The notes below the pieces were generated by a model that ran no database searches, was not told the origin of the DNA, and saw nothing but the letters and a program-made list of their open reading frames with translations. A program made the translations under genes and the position numbers. This document shows, one piece after another, positions 61,575 to 64,000 of a DNA stretch of 64,000 nt (positions are counted from its first letter, which is position 1; each line of letters begins with the position of its first letter). The stretch is taken from assembly GCF_016734905.1 (NCBI RefSeq), contig NZ_JAERPO010000001.1, positions 186,001 to 250,000 on the forward strand, in the 5' to 3' direction. Origin of the DNA: Sphingopyxis jiangsuensis. GTDB lineage: Bacteria > Pseudomonadota > Alphaproteobacteria > Sphingomonadales > Sphingomonadaceae.

Positions 61575-62573
61575 ATGCCGAAACTTTCCTTCCTCGACCT
61601 CGTCCCCGTCACCGACCGCGGGACGATCGCCCAGTCGCTCGCCCACGTCGCGGACCTTGCGCGCCACGCCGAAGCGCTCGGCTTTCACCGTTACTGGGTC
61701 GCCGAACATCATGGCATGGCGGGGATCGCGAGCGCGGCCACCGCGGTCGTGCTCGCGCATATCGGGCAGGCGACGCGGACGATCCGCATTGGCGCGGGCG
61801 GGATCATGCTGCCCAATCATGCGCCGATGGTGATCGCCGAACAGTTCGGAACGCTGGAGGCGCTGTTTCCGGGGCGGGTCGACCTGGGGCTCGGGCGTGC
61901 GCCGGGGTCGGACGGCATTGTCGCGCGCGCCTTGCGCCGCAACCTCGCGAGCGACGAGCGGCAGTTCCCGCAGGACGTCGTCGAGCTGCAGGCGTTCCTC
62001 GCGGGCGACGACCGCCTCGGCATCCGCGCGGTGCCGGGCGAGGGGACGAAGGTGCCGCTATGGATTTTGGGGTCGAGCCTGTTCGGCGCGCAGCTCGCTG
62101 CGGCGCTCGGCCTGCCCTATGCCTTTGCCAGCCATTTCGCGCCCGATGCGCTCGACGAGGCGCTCGATCTCTATCGCCGCCAGTTCAAGCCGTCCGAGCA
62201 GCTTGCCGAGCCTTATTCCGCCGCGGCATTCAACGTCTTCGCCGCCGACACGCGCGAGGAGGCCGAGCTGATCGCCACGTCGCAGCAACAGGCGTTCGTC
62301 GCGCTGCGCACCGGCAATCCCGGGCGGATGAAGCCGCCGGTTGCCGGCTACAAGGACAGCCTGCCACCCAATGCCCGCGCGATTCTCGATCATGTGCTGC
62401 AATGTTCGACGATTGGCACGGTCGACGATGTCGCCGCCGGGATCGACGCCTTTGCCCGGCGCACCGGCGTCGACGAAGTGATCGTCGCCTCGTCCGTCTA
62501 TGACCATGACGCGCGCAAACATTCGCTGGCGCTGACGGCGGAAGCGGCGCAGGTGTCCGCGCGCGTTGGTTGA
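61575..62573 (+). CDS. LLM-class flavin-dependent oxidoreductase
   Basis: 332 residues. Luciferase-like barrel: GFHRYWVAEHHGMAGIASAA (flavin/N-terminal signature), RIGAGGIMLPNHAPMVIAEQ, and DLGLGRAPGSDG. This MsnO8-like group is monooxygenase-related with unknown substrates. Preceded by a 71-base spacer with half a dispersed repeat; followed by a terminator. Confidence 0.88.
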   Translation: MPKLSFLDLVPVTDRGTIAQSLAHVADLARHAEALGFHRYWVAEHHGMAGIASAATAVVLAHIGQATRTIRIGAGGIMLPNHAPMVIAEQFGTLEALFPGRVDLGLGRAPGSDGIVARALRRNLASDERQFPQDVVELQAFLAGDDRLGIRAVPGEGTKVPLWILGSSLFGAQLAAALGLPYAFASHFAPDALDEALDLYRRQFKPSEQLAEPYSAAAFNVFAADTREEAELIATSQQQAFVALRTGNPGRMKPPVAGYKDSLPPNARAILDHVLQCSTIGTVDDVAAGIDAFARRTGVDEVIVASSVYDHDARKHSLALTAEAAQVSARVG

Positions 62574-62614
62574 CGCGGCTTCAGCAGCGGCAGTATAGGG
62601 GCGCTTCTGTTGAG

Positions 62615-62648
62615 GGCGGCCAGCTTGCGGTCGCCTTTTGCTTTTTTT
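62615..62648 (+). terminator. Rho-independent terminator between LLM gene and argD
   Basis: Stem GGCGGCC (62615-62621) / GGTCGCC (62629-62635) with one mismatch, then TTTTGCTTTTTTT (62636-62648). It ends 19 bases before the argD start, which makes it also a possible attenuator of the arg genes. Confidence 0.65.
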
Positions 62649-62667
62649 GTTTGGAAAGGTGCTGCCC

Positions 62668-63855
62668 ATGTCGATCACGCCGCTGATGCCCGTTTACCCC
62701 CGGTGCGCTGTGCGTCCGGTGCGCGGCGAGGGGGCCTATCTGATCGGCGAGCGAGGCGAGCGCTATCTGGACTTTGCGAGCGGCATCGCGGTCAACCTGC
62801 TCGGCCACGGCCATCCGCACCTGACCAAGGCGATCCAGGATCAGGCCGCGACGCTGATGCATGTGTCGAACCTCTATGGGAGCCCGCAGGGCGAGGCACT
62901 GGCGGCGCGGCTGGTCGACCATACTTTTGCCGACACCGTCTTTTTCACCAATTCGGGCGCCGAGGCGGTCGAGTGCGCGATCAAGACGGCGCGCGCCTAT
63001 CATTCGAGCGCGGGCAACGAACAGAAGCACAATCTGATCACGTTCAACAACGCCTTCCACGGGCGCACGCTCGGCACGATTTCGGCAACCAATCAGGAAA
63101 AGCTGCGCAAGGGGTTCGACCCGCTGCTGCCCGGCTTTGCCTATGCGCCGTTCGACGATCTCAACGCCGCGCTCGATCTGGTCGACGACAACACGGCGGG
63201 TTTCCTCGTCGAGCCGGTGCAGGGCGAAGGCGGCATCCGTCCCGCGTCGCAGCCCTTCCTTCAGGGGCTGCGCGATATCTGCAACAAGCGCGACCTGATG
63301 CTGATTTTCGACGAGGTGCAGTGCGGCGTCGCGCGGACGGGCACGCTCTATGCCTATGAACAATATGGGCTGGCGCCCGACATCATGGCGACCGCCAAGG
63401 GCATCGGCGGCGGTTTCCCGCTTGGTGCGTGCCTTGCCACCGAAAAAGCGGCGCGCGGCATGGTGATCGGGACGCACGGTTCGACCTATGGCGGCAATCC
63501 GCTCGCGATGGCGGCGGGGCAGGCGGTGCTCGACGTGATCCTCGAGGACGGCTTCCTCGATCAGGTCAAGACGACGGGCGAGCGGCTGCGCGGCGCGCTC
63601 GAACAGCTCATCCCGAACCACGACCATCTGTTCGAAAGCGTGCGCGGCATGGGGTTGATGCTCGGCATCAAGATGACGTCCGAAAGCCGTTCGTTCGTCG
63701 CGCATCTGCGCGACAATCACGGACTGCTGACCGTCGCGGCCGGCGACAATGTCGTACGCATCCTGCCGCCGCTCAATATCGAACAGAGCCATATCGACGA
63801 ATGCATCGAGAAATTGTCGGCGGGTGCGGCGAGCTATACGCCGCCCGAAGGCTGA
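62668..63855 (+). CDS. argD: Acetylornithine aminotransferase
   Basis: 395 residues, class III aminotransferase. [18 protein letters not shown] (PLP phosphate loop), [19 protein letters not shown] with Asp215 for the PLP nitrogen, and the Schiff-base Lys244 in [13 protein letters not shown]. It works in arginine synthesis (and often lysine as DapC). GGAAAGG is 9 bases upstream of the ATG. The argF start overlaps its stop by one base. Confidence 0.93.
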   Translation: MSITPLMPVYPRCAVRPVRGEGAYLIGERGERYLDFASGIAVNLLGHGHPHLTKAIQDQAATLMHVSNLYGSPQGEALAARLVDHTFADTVFFTNSGAEAVECAIKTARAYHSSAGNEQKHNLITFNNAFHGRTLGTISATNQEKLRKGFDPLLPGFAYAPFDDLNAALDLVDDNTAGFLVEPVQGEGGIRPASQPFLQGLRDICNKRDLMLIFDEVQCGVARTGTLYAYEQYGLAPDIMATAKGIGGGFPLGACLATEKAARGMVIGTHGSTYGGNPLAMAAGQAVLDVILEDGFLDQVKTTGERLRGALEQLIPNHDHLFESVRGMGLMLGIKMTSESRSFVAHLRDNHGLLTVAAGDNVVRILPPLNIEQSHIDECIEKLSAGAASYTPPEG

Positions 63856-64000
63856 TGCGGCATTTCCTGAACCTGTCGGACGCCGGCGGCGATGCCGTTG
63901 CGGCGATGATTGCCGACGCGATCGACCGGAAGACTGCGCGCCAGGGCTGGCCGAAGGGCAAGCCGGACGCCGATGCGCCGCTTGCGGATCATGTGCTCGC
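63855..64000 (+). CDS. argF: Ornithine carbamoyltransferase, N-terminal fragment
   Basis: The first 48 codons ([20 protein letters not shown], then [16 protein letters not shown] and PLADHVL) match the start of sphingomonad ornithine carbamoyltransferase; the carbamoyl phosphate motif STRTR would come just after the window edge. The argD-argF order supports the call: ArgF makes citrulline from ornithine. Truncated by the window, not by mutation. Confidence 0.85.
   Translation, partial: MRHFLNLSDAGGDAVAAMIADAIDRKTARQGWPKGKPDADAPLADHVL

Overview
The window is high-GC chromosomal DNA from an alphaproteobacterium, most likely a sphingomonad (Sphingopyxis or a close relative). Supporting evidence: the XrtA/PEP-CTERM exopolysaccharide module (EpsB-type sugar transferase, PrsK, PrsR), a ccrM-type GANTC methyltransferase, three-part PntAA/PntAB/PntB transhydrogenase, the HPr-rel-A gene set, a ScfR/RamB-type regulator beside isocitrate lyase, and many TonB/amidohydrolase-type catabolic genes. 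Coding density is very high, many genes overlap by 4 nt, and both window ends cut genes (a zinc metallopeptidase on the left, argF on the right). I found no rRNA, tRNA, CRISPR array, transposase or prophage. The accessory-looking DNA is limited to short palindromic dispersed repeats and one low-GC small gene.

Layout. 0-4.3 kb: patatin-like hydrolase with 3-hydroxybutyrate dehydrogenase, a DUF4893 lipoprotein and an exported M20 hydrolase. 4.3-5.7 kb: a structured 5' leader, a 59-residue DUF465 gene and a TerC/Alx-type transporter. 5.7-9.4 kb: a WYL-like small protein, isocitrate lyase and its divergent short-chain acyl-CoA regulator. 9.4-11.6 kb: HD-GYP phosphodiesterase and tandem universal stress protein. 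11.6-19.6 kb: envelope polysaccharide genes (manC, EpsB-type transferase, PrsK/PrsR, TPR lipoprotein). 19.6-25.2 kb: GntR regulator, nitroreductase, peptide transporter and two exported amidohydrolases. 25.2-28.6 kb: NnrU, a small membrane protein, aldo/keto reductase and a dicarboxylate symporter. 28.7-36.2 kb: glmM, DUF1272, a ThiD-VOC fusion, rnhB, an SDR, ccrM, folP and a host-attachment-family protein. 36.2-43.3 kb: an SDR, a degenerate NtrC-like regulator, a small cytochrome oxidase subunit IV and the pnt genes, split by two fasciclin genes. 43.4-49.3 kb: racemase-like protein, beta-helix/diheme cytochrome pair, maiA and a TonB receptor. 49.4-52 kb: compact MarR/PqqD-like/HprK-like/nucleotidyltransferase operon. 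52-58 kb: gph, glmU, GNAT, unknown, Pr6Pr, glmS, GFA. 58-64 kb: HAD, DUF411, aldo/keto reductase, LysE, Lrp, LLM flavoprotein, argD and argF.

How genes work together. glmS, glmM and glmU supply the complete route from fructose-6-phosphate to UDP-GlcNAc; manC makes GDP-mannose; both feed envelope polysaccharides of the kind started by the EpsB-type transferase under PrsK/PrsR control. aceA plus its regulator and bdhA indicate growth on acetate, fatty acids and polyhydroxybutyrate. The pnt genes provide proton-driven NADPH.

Most unusual points: eight GANTC sites within 152 bp in front of ccrM itself; an orphan operon combining a PqqD-like peptide-binding protein, an HprK-like kinase and a nucleotidyltransferase with no precursor peptide nearby; a palindromic repeat inserted in frame in the signal-peptide region of an amidohydrolase; a switch-like leader before the DUF465 gene; and an NtrC-like regulator that has lost both the GAFTGA threonine and the Walker B glutamate.
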